Positions 28,025 to 36,872 of a DNA stretch of 64,000 nt are shown piece by piece. This DNA comes from Actinomadura_E scrupuli (GTDB lineage: Bacteria > Actinomycetota > Actinomycetes > Streptosporangiales > Streptosporangiaceae). A program made the position numbers and the translations under genes. The notes under the pieces are model-generated. The model saw nothing but the letters and a program-made list of their open reading frames with translations, did no database searches and had not been told where the DNA came from. The DNA is taken from contig NZ_JBPCCU010000007.1 of NCBI RefSeq assembly GCF_050971785.1, positions 124,001-188,000 of the forward strand, given 5' to 3'. Each line of letters opens with the position of its first letter. The first letter of the stretch is position 1.

Positions 28025-29650
28025 GTGACCATCGGCATCCGTTACGGCGTGCACTCGGATGCCGGCATCGTCCCCGACCGCAACGAGGACTCGGCCTACG
28101 CGGGCGCACACCTGCTCGCCGTCGCCGACGGCATCGCGGACCGGCCCGGCGGGGACATCGCGAGTGCCACCGTCATCGAGAGCCTCCGCGGGCTGGACAC
28201 CGAGATCCCCGCCCAGTCCCTCGTCGGCACGCTGGAGCTCGGCGTCAGACGGGCCAACGACGAGCTCCACCACCTCGTCGAGGGCGAACCCTCCCTCCAC
28301 GGCATGGGAGCGACGCTCACCGCGATGCTGCGGTCGGGCTCCCGCATCGCCCTGGTGCACATCGGCGACTCGCGGGCCTATCTCCTGCGCGATGGCGTGC
28401 TCTTCCAGATCACCCACGACCACACCCTGGTCCAGTCGCTGGTGGACGAGGGCCGGATCACCCTGGAGGAGGCCGCCTCCCATCCGCAGCGCTCGGTGCT
28501 GCTGCGTGCCCTCGACGGGCGCGGCGAGGTCGAGCCCGACCTGTCGCTGCGGGACGCCCGGCTGGGCGACCGTTATCTCCTCTGCTCCCATGGGCTGTCG
28601 GGGGTGGTGAGCGCACAGACCCTCCACCACGCCCTCACCGAGCATACGGAGCCCGGCGGGGCCGCCGAGCGGCTGATCGACCTGGCCAAGCGGGGCGGCG
28701 GTCCCGAGAACATCACCTGCGTGGTGGCGGACGTCGCCGAGCTGACCTGGCAGGAGTCCCAGGCGGCCAGGCCGGTGATGGTGGGCGCCGTGGCGGACCG
28801 GCCCCCCGGAGGGGGGAGTGCGGGCCGGGCACCTTTCCGGCTGCCCGGGTACACCGTCCTCGAAGCGCTGGGTGAGGGCGGCTACGCGACCGTCTACCGG
28901 GCCAGACAGCTCAACCCGAAACGCAATGTGGCGATCAAAGTAGTCGATCTCCGGGTCCGGGAACGGGATTTGCGGCGCTTCCAGCGCGAGGTGGAGGCCG
29001 CCGCGCGGCTGTCCGCACATCCGAACGTCGTCACCCTCCACGCCGCCGGGGCCCTGGGCGATGGACGCCCCTACCTCGTCATGGAGATGTGCACCGGCGG
29101 CTCACTGGCGGACTGGCTGAGGATCAACGGGCCGCTGCCCCCCGCCCGCGTCCGGGAGATCGGCGTGCACATCGCGGGCGCGCTCGGGCAGGCCCATCGA
29201 CTGGGGGTCCTGCACCGTGACATCAAGCCGCACAATCTGCTGCTCACCGAGTTCGGCCAGGTGGCGCTCGCCGATTTCGGCATAGCGGCACTGCCGGAGC
29301 CGGGGCGGGAACTGTCGGTGACGCTGAACACGATGACCCCGGCGTACGCCTCGCCGGAGTCGTTCGACGGTGCCGAGCCGACCGCCGCCGCGGACGTGTA
29401 CTCGCTCGGAGCGACCCTCTACGCCCTGCTGGCGGGCCGGCCGCCACGTGCTCCGGAGCGGAACCTGCCGGTGACGGCGCTGGTGAAGCACTACTCAGCG
29501 GCACACGACCGCCCCGTCGAGTCCATCGCCGGTGTCCCGGAATCCCTCATGGCGGTGCTGCGCATCGCGCTGGAGAAGGACGTGACCCGGCGCTTTCGCA
29601 CCGCGGCGCAGTTCCGCGACACGCTCGAGTCCGTACGACTGGACGCCTGA
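28025..29650 (+). CDS. PP2C-like phosphatase fused to a Ser/Thr kinase
   Basis: 541 residues in one unbroken frame. Residues about 3-235 are PP2C-like (PDRNEDS 17-23, VADGI 33-37, VHIGDSRAYLL 111-121). Residues about 275-535 are a kinase (GEGGYATVYRA, Lys305, HRDIKPHN from 397, DFG 417-419, TPAYASPE). In the PP2C half, the usual CSDG metal Asp is His (CSHG, residue 189) and the usual DN-x-T Asp is Glu (PENIT, residue 228), so phosphatase activity may be weak or lost. GTG 28025 with GGGAGG four bases upstream. No membrane segment. It may set or sense phosphorylation together with the preceding kinase. Confidence 0.88.
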   Translation: MTIGIRYGVHSDAGIVPDRNEDSAYAGAHLLAVADGIADRPGGDIASATVIESLRGLDTEIPAQSLVGTLELGVRRANDELHHLVEGEPSLHGMGATLTAMLRSGSRIALVHIGDSRAYLLRDGVLFQITHDHTLVQSLVDEGRITLEEAASHPQRSVLLRALDGRGEVEPDLSLRDARLGDRYLLCSHGLSGVVSAQTLHHALTEHTEPGGAAERLIDLAKRGGGPENITCVVADVAELTWQESQAARPVMVGAVADRPPGGGSAGRAPFRLPGYTVLEALGEGGYATVYRARQLNPKRNVAIKVVDLRVRERDLRRFQREVEAAARLSAHPNVVTLHAAGALGDGRPYLVMEMCTGGSLADWLRINGPLPPARVREIGVHIAGALGQAHRLGVLHRDIKPHNLLLTEFGQVALADFGIAALPEPGRELSVTLNTMTPAYASPESFDGAEPTAAADVYSLGATLYALLAGRPPRAPERNLPVTALVKHYSAAHDRPVESIAGVPESLMAVLRIALEKDVTRRFRTAAQFRDTLESVRLDA

Positions 29651-29748
29651 GACGCCGCGGCACGACCCCGGCCGCCCGTGCGGCCCAGACCACCCGACGG
29701 GCCGCCCGATCGGCACCCGGCCCGCGGGCACCGCTCACGACCCGGCCG

Positions 29749-29913
29749 TCACCAGTGCGGCGGCCTGTCCTCGAGGTAGCGGGCGTCGTCGTCGGCGGGC
29801 GCGCGCCACTCCCCCCAGCCGGTGTCGGTGTCGTCACGGGTCTGGTCCGGCAGGATCTCCAGGTCGTCGTCGGAGAGATCCACCTGCCGGTCGTCATCGG
29901 GTGCGATGCTCAT
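29749..29913 (-). CDS. small acidic conserved protein
   Basis: 54 residues: MSIAPDDDRQVDLSDDDLEI, then LPDQTRDDTDTGWGEW and DDDARYLEDRPPHW. It is very acidic and probably unfolded or a binding partner. I recall similar short proteins beside thiE in other actinomycetes. ATG 29931 (six residues longer) is an alternative start; neither has a strong ribosome binding site. Function unknown. Confidence 0.65.
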   Translation of the reverse strand: MSIAPDDDRQVDLSDDDLEILPDQTRDDTDTGWGEWRAPADDDARYLEDRPPHW

Positions 29914-29960
29914 ACGGTCATTGTCGTGCATCCGGGGGCGGCATACGAGCATCCGCCCGG

Positions 29961-30638
29961 TCAGCACCGCGCGTCGCGCAGGCGGCGGGCCAGTTCGGCG
30001 GCCACCGCGCCCGGTGACGAGGCCTCGGTGAGGGCCCGGACCACCACGACCCGCCGGGCCCCCCGGTCCAGCACCTGGTCGAGGTTGCCCAGGTCGATGC
30101 CGCCGATGGCGAACCACGGCCGGGACACGCGCTGCGCGGCGACGTACTCCAGCAGCTTGGGCCCGGGCGCGGGGCGGCCGGGCTTGGTCGGCGTCGGCCA
30201 GACCGGGCCGGCGACGAAGTAGTCGACGCCCGGCTGCGCCGCGGCGGCCGAGGCCTCCTCGTCGGAGTGCGTCGAGCGCCCGATCAGCACGTCCTCGCCG
30301 AGGATGCGCCGGGCCGTCGCGACGGGGAGGTCGTCCTGCCCGAGGTGCAGCACGTCGGGCCGGGCCGCGGCGGCGACGTCGGCCCGGTCGTTGACCGCCA
30401 GCAGCGCCCCGTGCCGGTCACACGCCTCCCGGAAGACCGACAGGTGGTCGATCTCCTGGCGCGCCTCCAGCCCCTTCTGGCGCAGCTGGACGATGTCCAC
30501 GCCGTTGCCCAGCACCTCGTCGAGGAACGCCGGCAGGTCGCCCTGCCGCTCCCGGGCGTCGGTGCACAGGTAGAGCCGGGCCCGGTCGAGCCTGGCCCGC
30601 AGCGTCACGGCACGTTCGGACGGGAGATGCAGGGGCAC
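29961..30638 (-). CDS. thiE: thiamine-phosphate synthase
   Basis: Joins the pyrimidine and thiazole halves to make thiamine phosphate. 225 residues with YLCTDAR near 23, VQLRQKG, LAVNDRADVA, LHLGQDDLPV and the diphosphate-binding end FAIGGIDLGN. GTG 30638 behind GAGAGGT. It faces away from thiO-thiS-thiG and shows no riboswitch of its own, so it may not share their thiamine control. Confidence 0.95.
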   Translation of the reverse strand: MPLHLPSERAVTLRARLDRARLYLCTDARERQGDLPAFLDEVLGNGVDIVQLRQKGLEARQEIDHLSVFREACDRHGALLAVNDRADVAAAARPDVLHLGQDDLPVATARRILGEDVLIGRSTHSDEEASAAAAQPGVDYFVAGPVWPTPTKPGRPAPGPKLLEYVAAQRVSRPWFAIGGIDLGNLDQVLDRGARRVVVVRALTEASSPGAVAAELARRLRDARC

Positions 30639-30687
30639 GGTGAGACCTCTCGGGTGAGCGGCCCCGGGAGGGGCCCCGGGGCGGGGC

Positions 30688-31077
30688 CTAGAACGCCAGG
30701 GCCTGAGCCCGTCTGCGGATCTCGGTGCCCCGGTTCTCGGCCAGTGCCTGCGCGGGGGTCCCCGGCAGGGTGTCGTCGTCGGTGAACAGCCAGCGCAGCG
30801 CCTCGATCTCGCTGAAGCCCGCGTCGGCCAGCAGCGTGAGCGTCCCGCTCAGCCCTTTGACGACCTGCCCGTCCTGGACGAAGATCGCGGGGATCCGGTA
30901 GCCGCCCTCGTGCGGGACGCCGAGGAGCTTGTGGTCACGGATCAGCTGCTTGGCCTTGTTCTGGTTGAGCCCGAGAGCGACAGCCGCCTCCGAGAGGGAG
31001 AGCCACTCTCCCACCAGGTCCTCGGCGCTCTTTCCGGTCGCGCTATCAACAGCGGTGTTCATCTGTGTCACGGACAC
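30688..31077 (-). CDS. Rv2175c-like DNA-binding protein
   Basis: 129 residues. A helix-turn-helix (WLSLSEAAVALGLNQNKAKQ) is followed by a winged part (HEGGYRIPAIFVQDG) and a C-terminal helical region (EALRWLFTDDDTLPG). In M. tuberculosis the homologue is a DNA-binding substrate of kinase PknL; a PknL-like kinase gene lies 3.8 kb away here. GTG 31077 with AGAGGTGG upstream. ATG 31062 is an alternative. Confidence 0.88.
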   Translation of the reverse strand: MSVTQMNTAVDSATGKSAEDLVGEWLSLSEAAVALGLNQNKAKQLIRDHKLLGVPHEGGYRIPAIFVQDGQVVKGLSGTLTLLADAGFSEIEALRWLFTDDDTLPGTPAQALAENRGTEIRRRAQALAF

Positions 31078-31120
31078 CTTGGTACCACCTCTGGCAAGTG
31101 CTCAAACCGCCTGAACCATC

Positions 31121-32335
31121 TCACATGCGTGCGGAATTGCGGACGGCGACCCCCGGATCCATGATCAACTCGGGGTCGACGGGGGTTCCGCTCGCCATGA
31201 GCCGGCGGGCCTGCACCAGGTCGCGGGGCCGGTCGACGGTCAGGATCGCGTCCAGCCGGTCACCGGTCAGCCAGCACGCCGCCCAGGCGGGCTCGGTGGG
31301 ATCGCCCCGGAAGACCGGCCGGCCCGGCCCCGGGTGGCCCGCGAACTGCATCATGCGGCCGAACTGCTCGGACCAGAAGTACGGGACGGCGTCGTAGCAG
31401 GCGTCCTCGCCCAGGAGCGAGGCGGCGGCCACCTCGGGGGCGTTGAGCGCGTTGTCCCAGTGCTCGACCCGCAGTCGCCGGCCGTACCGGTTCGACCACC
31501 ACGCGGCGCAGTCGCCGACCGCGACGATCTCGGGCCGCCTGGTGCGCAGGGAGGCGTCCACCACCACCCCGCCCGCCAGTTCCAGCCCCGAGCCCGCCAG
31601 CCAGGCGGTCTCCGGGCGGACGCCGACCCCCACCACGATCTCGTGGGCGTCGATCCAGCCGCCGCCGGCCAGCGCCAGGCCGTTCGGTTCGACCGAGGCG
31701 ACCTTGACCCCGCAGCGCAGCTCGATCCCCGCCGCGGCGTACCACGGCACGGTCAGCGCGCCGATCTCGGAGCCGACGGCGTTGGCCAGCGGCGCGTCGG
31801 CGGCCTCCACGACGGTGACCCGGCAGCCCAGCCGGGCGGCCGCCGTGGCCACCTCGGCCCCGATCCAGCCCGCGCCGACGATGACGATGCGGGCGCCCTC
31901 GGTCAGCCCGGCCCGCAGCGCCCGGGCGTCGTCGATCGTGCGGATGACGTGCTGGGGGCCGTCCCCGGGCAGCCGTACGGGCGTCGAGCCGGTGGCGATG
32001 ACCAGCCCGTCGAAGGGCAGTTCCCCCGCCGACGACTCCAGCGTCCCGCCGGTGTCCGGGGCCAGGCGCAGTCCCGTGACCGTGTGCCCGAGCAGGAGCT
32101 CGCAGCGCAGCGCGTCCCAGTCGGTGTCGACGGTCGTGTCGTCGGTGTCCCCCAGGAGGACCGCCTTCGACAGCGGCGGCCGGTCGTAGGGCCGGTGCCG
32201 TTCGGCCCCGACGAGGGTGATGGCGCCCTGGTATCCCCTGGCCCGCAGCGCCTCGGCGGTCCGCACACCCGCCAGCCCGGCGCCGGCGACCACCACGGAG
32301 CCCGGCGACGAGGGCCCGCCCGCAACCGCATCCAT
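31121..32335 (-). CDS. FAD/NAD(P)-dependent oxidoreductase (ferredoxin-reductase type)
   Basis: 404 residues. Two Rossmann motifs: VVVAGAGLAGVRTAEAL near 14-30 for FAD and IVIVGAGWIGAEVA near 150 for NAD(P)H. It also has VAVGDCAAW and a C-terminal reductase domain with YFWSEQFGRMMQFAG. Resembles the ferredoxin reductases of dioxygenase and P450 systems, though no ferredoxin or oxygenase lies nearby. ATG 32335 near AGGGTG. Divergent from the riboswitch-controlled thiO operon. Confidence 0.87.
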   Translation of the reverse strand: MDAVAGGPSSPGSVVVAGAGLAGVRTAEALRARGYQGAITLVGAERHRPYDRPPLSKAVLLGDTDDTTVDTDWDALRCELLLGHTVTGLRLAPDTGGTLESSAGELPFDGLVIATGSTPVRLPGDGPQHVIRTIDDARALRAGLTEGARIVIVGAGWIGAEVATAAARLGCRVTVVEAADAPLANAVGSEIGALTVPWYAAAGIELRCGVKVASVEPNGLALAGGGWIDAHEIVVGVGVRPETAWLAGSGLELAGGVVVDASLRTRRPEIVAVGDCAAWWSNRYGRRLRVEHWDNALNAPEVAAASLLGEDACYDAVPYFWSEQFGRMMQFAGHPGPGRPVFRGDPTEPAWAACWLTGDRLDAILTVDRPRDLVQARRLMASGTPVDPELIMDPGVAVRNSARM

Positions 32336-32439
32336 GACGGCACACCCTAGTACGGGGCCTCCGGGCCGCTGTAGACGGGTGTCCAGACACGTGGCCGTAT
32401 GGTCCGGCGGTGCCGGGTGCCCCGCCGGGACATACGCTA

Positions 32440-32538
32440 GGGGGGACGAGCGCGGGAGTCCGGTACGACCGGGCTGAGAGGGCGGCTGATGGGGCCGCCG
32501 ACCGCTACGACCTGATCCGGATCATGCCGGCGAAGGGA
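32440..32538 (+). ncRNA. TPP riboswitch (THI element)
   Basis: The conserved parts are in order: CGCGGGAGTCCGG, GGGCTGAGAGG, a variable stem GGCGGC/GCCGCC, then GACCGCTACGACCTGATCCG and GATCATGCCGGCGAAGGGAG. The 3' AAGGGAG is also the ribosome binding site of thiO (start 32546), so ligand-bound RNA would hide it and block translation. TACGCT at 32433-32438 is a fair -10 box. No terminator hairpin follows. Confidence 0.95.
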
Positions 32539-32545
32539 GCCAGAG

Positions 32546-33775
32546 GTGTCCGATCCAGCGCCGCGGGACGTGGTGATCATCGGGGCGGGGGTCATCGGGC
32601 TGGTGACCGCCTGGCGGGCGGCCCAGCGCGGCCTGACGGTCACGCTGGTCGACCCGGCCCCGGCGAGCAGGGCGTCGCACGTGGCCGCGGGGATGCTCAC
32701 CCCGGTCAGCGAGCTCACCTACGGAGAGGAGCCGCTGCTGCGCCTCGGTCTCGCCTCCCGGGACCGCTACCCGTCCTTCGTGGCCGAGCTGGAGGAGCTC
32801 ACCGGGCAGCGGACGGGGCACCGGGCCGACGGGCTCCTCCAGGTCGCCTTCGACGGCGACGATCTCGGCTACCTCGACGACCTGCGGCGCTTCCAGGAGA
32901 AGCTCGGGGTGCACGCCGAGGCCCTGACCGGCCGGGAATGCCGCCGGCTGGAGCCGATGCTGGCCCCCTCGGTGCGGGGCGGGCTGCTGGCCCCCGGCGA
33001 CGGCGCGATCGACCCCCGGCGGCTCACCGCCGCGCTGCTGACCGCGGTCGGCCGGGCCGGCGGCGAGCTCGTACGGCTGGCCGCCACCGGCGTGATCGTG
33101 GAGCGGGACACCGCGGTGGGGGTACGGCTGGCGGGCGGCGGCGAGATCCGGGCCGGCCGGGTGGTGCTGGCGGCCGGCCCGTGGATCGGCGACCTGGCCG
33201 GCCTCCCGCCGGGCGTCGTGCCGCCGATCCGGCCGGTGAAGGGGCAGGTGCTGCGGCTGCGGGCCGGACCGGCGGGCACTCCCGCGCTGAGCCGCCCGAC
33301 CCGGGGGCTGGTGCGCGGCTCCTCGATCTACCTGGTGCCGCGTGCGGACGGCGAGATCGTGGTGGGGGCGACCCAGGAGGAGCTCGGCTACGACACCACC
33401 ATCACGGCGGGCGGCGTCTGGGAGCTGCTGCGCGACGCCCGCGAGCTGGTGCCCGGCATCACCGAGCTGGAGTTCGTCGAGGTGAACGCGGGCCTGCGCC
33501 CGGGGTCGCCGGACAACGCCCCGGTCCTCGGCCCGGCCGCGCTGCCCGGGCTGTTCCTGGCCGCCGGGCACTTCCGCAGCGGGGTGCTGCTGGCGCCGGT
33601 GACCGGTGAGGTGATGGCCGAGGTGCTCGCCGGCGGCGCGCTGCCGGCCATCGCCCGGCCGTTCACCCCGGACCGGTTCGCCCCGGCCGGGCCCGGCGGC
33701 GGGCCCGGAAATCAGCCCGGCGATCGGCCCGGTGATCAGCCCGGCCAGCGGCCCGGCGAGGAGATGAGAGCATGA
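32546..33775 (+). CDS. thiO: glycine oxidase ThiO
   Basis: Oxidises glycine to the imine used in thiazole synthesis. 409 residues with the N-terminal FAD motif DVVIIGAGVIGLVTAWRAA, the substrate region GQVLRLRAG and GAGH-type end (FLAAGHFRSGVLLAPVTGE). The last 40 residues are a low-complexity Gly/Pro/Asp repeat beyond the enzyme fold. GTG 32546 uses the ribosome binding site inside the TPP riboswitch. The stop overlaps thiS by ATGA. Confidence 0.95.
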   Translation: MSDPAPRDVVIIGAGVIGLVTAWRAAQRGLTVTLVDPAPASRASHVAAGMLTPVSELTYGEEPLLRLGLASRDRYPSFVAELEELTGQRTGHRADGLLQVAFDGDDLGYLDDLRRFQEKLGVHAEALTGRECRRLEPMLAPSVRGGLLAPGDGAIDPRRLTAALLTAVGRAGGELVRLAATGVIVERDTAVGVRLAGGGEIRAGRVVLAAGPWIGDLAGLPPGVVPPIRPVKGQVLRLRAGPAGTPALSRPTRGLVRGSSIYLVPRADGEIVVGATQEELGYDTTITAGGVWELLRDARELVPGITELEFVEVNAGLRPGSPDNAPVLGPAALPGLFLAAGHFRSGVLLAPVTGEVMAEVLAGGALPAIARPFTPDRFAPAGPGGGPGNQPGDRPGDQPGQRPGEEMRA

Positions 33776-33972
33776 AGCTGATCGTCAACGGCGAGCCGCG
33801 CGAGGTCCCGGACGACGCGACCGTGGCCAGCGTGGTCGCGGCGGTGACGCCGGCCACCGCGGGCGTGGCGGTCGCGCTCAACGACGAGGTCGTCCGCCGC
33901 GCCGAGTGGCCTTCGACGCCCGTACGGGACGCGGACCGGCTCGAGGTACTGACCGCCGTACAGGGAGGGTGA
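33772..33972 (+). CDS. thiS: sulfur carrier protein ThiS
   Basis: 66-residue ubiquitin-like carrier ending in Gly-Gly, the residue pair that is adenylated and turned into thiocarboxylate. It starts with MKLIVNGEPREVPDDATVAS. ATG 33772 overlaps the thiO stop. No thiF is in the window, so the activating enzyme must be elsewhere. Confidence 0.96.
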   Translation: MKLIVNGEPREVPDDATVASVVAAVTPATAGVAVALNDEVVRRAEWPSTPVRDADRLEVLTAVQGG

Positions 33973-33977
33973 GCAGG

Positions 33978-34793
33978 GTGGATCCGGGCAGGAACGAGGG
34001 CCCCGCGGGAGCGGACCGGCCGGCGGGCACGGACGAGCTCGTGATCGCGGGCGAGTCCCTCGGCTCACGGCTGATCATGGGCACCGGCGGGGCGCCCAGC
34101 ATGCGGGCGCTGCGGGAGGCGCTGACCGCCTCCGGTACCCGGCTGACCACCGTCGCGATGCGCCGGGTGGATCCGGCGGCGCGCGGCTCGGTGCTCGACG
34201 TCCTGCGGGAGTGCGACATCCGGGTGCTGCCGAACACCGCCGGCTGCTTCACCGCCGGTGAGGCGGTGCTGACCGCCAAGCTGGCCCGCGAGGCCCTGGG
34301 CACCAACTGGGTGAAGCTCGAGGTCATCGCCGACGAGCACACCCTCCTGCCGGACCCGATCGAGCTGCTCGACGCCGCCGAGCAGCTGGTCGGCGACGGG
34401 TTCGTCGTGCTGCCCTACACCAACGACGACCCGGTGCTGGCCCGCCGGCTGGAGCAGGCGGGCTGCGCCGCGGTGATGCCGCTGGGCTCCCCCATCGGGT
34501 CGGGCCTGGGCATCCGCAACCCGCACAACATCGAGCTGATCGTGGAGCGGGCGGGGGTCCCGGTCGTGCTGGACGCGGGCATCGGCACCGCCAGCGACGC
34601 CGCCCTCGCCATGGAGCTGGGCTGCGACGCCGTCCTGCTGGCCACCGCGGTGACCCGGGCGCAGTCCCCCGCGACGATGGCCGCGGCCATGCGGCACGCG
34701 GTCGAGGCGGGCCGGCTGGCCCGGCTGGCCGGCCGCATCCCCCGGCGCCGCCACGCCCAGGCCTCCTCGCCCTGGGAGGGCCTGGCCGGATAG
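33978..34793 (+). CDS. thiG: thiazole synthase
   Basis: Builds thiazole phosphate from deoxyxylulose phosphate, dehydroglycine and ThiS thiocarboxylate. 271 residues; SRLIMGTGGAPS near the start, the Schiff-base Lys in TNWVKLEVI, and phosphate-binding GLGIRNPHNI and VLDAGIGTASDAALAM. I chose GTG 33978 because GGGAGG lies nine bases upstream. GTG 33969, overlapping the thiS stop, is possible. Confidence 0.95.
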   Translation: MDPGRNEGPAGADRPAGTDELVIAGESLGSRLIMGTGGAPSMRALREALTASGTRLTTVAMRRVDPAARGSVLDVLRECDIRVLPNTAGCFTAGEAVLTAKLAREALGTNWVKLEVIADEHTLLPDPIELLDAAEQLVGDGFVVLPYTNDDPVLARRLEQAGCAAVMPLGSPIGSGLGIRNPHNIELIVERAGVPVVLDAGIGTASDAALAMELGCDAVLLATAVTRAQSPATMAAAMRHAVEAGRLARLAGRIPRRRHAQASSPWEGLAG

Positions 34794-34891
34794 CCTTCCG
34801 GGCCGCGTCTGTGACACGCGCGCCAGAATCGGCCCATGCTCATACCCCGGACTGATGGGAGCAAGGGCGAATCGCCCGTACACTCACACCG

Positions 34892-36817
34892 ATGGACACG
34901 ACGGTTGCAGATCCACTCGTCGGGCAGGTGCTCGACGGGCGCTACCGCATTGAGTCCCGGATCGCCCGCGGCGGGATGGCCACCGTCTACGTGGCCCGTG
35001 ACATCAAACTCGGTCGCGCCATCGCGCTCAAGGTGATGCACGCCAACCTCGCGCAGGACGACGAGTTCGTCCGGCGTTTCATCGTCGAGGCCAAGTCCGC
35101 GGCGGCGCTGTCGCACCCCAACGTCGTGGCCGTCTACGACCAGGGCACCGACGGCCACTACGTCTTCCTGGCGATGGAGTACGTCCCCGGCCGCACGCTG
35201 CGCGACCTGCTCACCGAGCAGAGCCGGCTGGGCCCCCGGCAGGCACTGAGCCTGATGCAGCCGGTGCTGGCCGCGCTGGGCGCCGCCCACCGGGCCGGGC
35301 TCGTGCACCGCGACGTCAAGCCCGAGAACGTCCTGCTGACCGATGACGGCCAGGTCAAGGTGGCCGACTTCGGGCTGGCGCGGGCCGAGACGGCGAGCAA
35401 GCAGACCAAGACCGGCATGATCATCGGCACGGTCGGCTACATGGCGCCGGAGCAGGTGCTGTCCGGCCACGCCGACTCCCGCTCCGACGTCTACGCCGCC
35501 GGGATCATGCTGTTCGAGCTGCTGACCGGCTACCAGCCGCACCAGGCCGACAGCCCGCTCGCGGTGGCCTACAAGCACGTCAACGAGGTCGTGCCGCTGC
35601 CCTCCAGCGTGCTGCCGGGCATCCCGCCGCAGCTCGACGCGCTGGTCGCCACCTCCACCAGCCACGACCCGGCCCGCCGGCCCGCCGACGCCAACCACTT
35701 CCTGGCCGCCGTCGCCGAGACCGACCGGGCGCTCCCCCGTGACATCGACCACCAGATGGCCAATGTCACGGCCTCCTTCCAGCAGCCGACCATGCAGGGC
35801 GGCGGCTCGCACACCTCGGTCCTGCCGCCCGGCCTGGTGCGGCCCGGCGCGCCGGCGGAGCCCGCCGCCCCGCTCGCGGACCGCGTGATCTCCTTCGTGA
35901 CCGGCCGGTTCGTGCTCATCGCGCTGGGCCTCATCGCCGCCCTGGTGCTCGGCTGGGCGGTGTGGTACCAGACCGCGGGCCAGTACGAGACCGTCCCGGC
36001 CGACATCATCGGCGTCTCGGTCAAGGACGCCAAGGCCCAGCTCGAGGCGAAGGGCTACCGCGTCGCCCAGGGCAAGGCCAGGTACGACCAGAAGGTGCTC
36101 AAGGGCATGGTGGCCGCCACCGACCCGGTCCCCGGCACCCGGCTCACCAAGTCCGCGCTCGTCACCCTGATCCCCTCCAAGGGCAAGCCGCCCGTCCCGG
36201 TGCCCAGCGTCGCGGGCAAGTCCCTGTCGGAGGCCCAGAGCGCGCTGTCGGCGAAGGGCTTCAACGCCGACACCGTCAAACGGGAGTCCTCCAAGACCGT
36301 GCCCCGCGACCAGGTCGTCCGCACCGATCCGCGCGCCGGGGAGATGGTGCAGCCGGGTGAGTCCGTCACGGTCGTGGTCAGCGACGGCATCACGGTGCCC
36401 GACCTCGCGGGCAAGTCCCGCGAGGAGGCCGCGCAGCTGCTCCAGCAGGCCGGGCTGAACGCCAGCTTCCAGGAGCAGGACGGCGAGCCGCCCAACGTGG
36501 TGGTCACCCAGAGCCCGCCGGCCGGCACCGGCGTCAGCAACGGCGACACCGTCACCGTCACCGTGAACAAGCCGAAGTGCTTCTTCGACCAGTTCGGCAT
36601 CAAGGTCGGCTGCGACAACGGCGGCGGCCAGGGCCAGGAGCAGATCCCGGTGCCCAACGTCGTCGGCCAGAACGTGCACGACGCGCGCAAAACCCTGCGC
36701 GAAGCGGGGTTCCAGGTGAACGTCGGCGGGTTCGGCGGGGACATCATCAAGCTCCAGATCCCCAACGGCGGCCAGGCCGCGCGCGGCTCGACCATCCGCA
36801 TCTTCCGGGGTCCCTGA
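34892..36817 (+). CDS. PknL-like Ser/Thr kinase with four PASTA domains
   Basis: 641 residues. Kinase domain at about 18-275: Lys47 in IALKVMH, HRDVKPEN (139-146), DFG (159-161), activation loop KTGMIIGTVGYMAPEQ. A Pro-rich juxtamembrane part follows, then one transmembrane helix (FVLIALGLIAALVLGWAVW). Four extracellular PASTA domains then follow (VPADIIGVSVKDA, VPVPSVAGKSLSEA, ITVPDLAGKSREEA, IPVPNVVGQNVHDA), which typically bind muropeptides or lipid II. No ribosome binding site; TACACT seven bases before the ATG suggests a leaderless mRNA. Confidence 0.95.
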   Translation: MDTTVADPLVGQVLDGRYRIESRIARGGMATVYVARDIKLGRAIALKVMHANLAQDDEFVRRFIVEAKSAAALSHPNVVAVYDQGTDGHYVFLAMEYVPGRTLRDLLTEQSRLGPRQALSLMQPVLAALGAAHRAGLVHRDVKPENVLLTDDGQVKVADFGLARAETASKQTKTGMIIGTVGYMAPEQVLSGHADSRSDVYAAGIMLFELLTGYQPHQADSPLAVAYKHVNEVVPLPSSVLPGIPPQLDALVATSTSHDPARRPADANHFLAAVAETDRALPRDIDHQMANVTASFQQPTMQGGGSHTSVLPPGLVRPGAPAEPAAPLADRVISFVTGRFVLIALGLIAALVLGWAVWYQTAGQYETVPADIIGVSVKDAKAQLEAKGYRVAQGKARYDQKVLKGMVAATDPVPGTRLTKSALVTLIPSKGKPPVPVPSVAGKSLSEAQSALSAKGFNADTVKRESSKTVPRDQVVRTDPRAGEMVQPGESVTVVVSDGITVPDLAGKSREEAAQLLQQAGLNASFQEQDGEPPNVVVTQSPPAGTGVSNGDTVTVTVNKPKCFFDQFGIKVGCDNGGGQGQEQIPVPNVVGQNVHDARKTLREAGFQVNVGGFGGDIIKLQIPNGGQAARGSTIRIFRGP

Positions 36818-36872
36818 GGGGCCGGCCGTCACGGGCCGGGCCGCCCGCCCGGGTGAGTAGGCTGGTAGGCCT

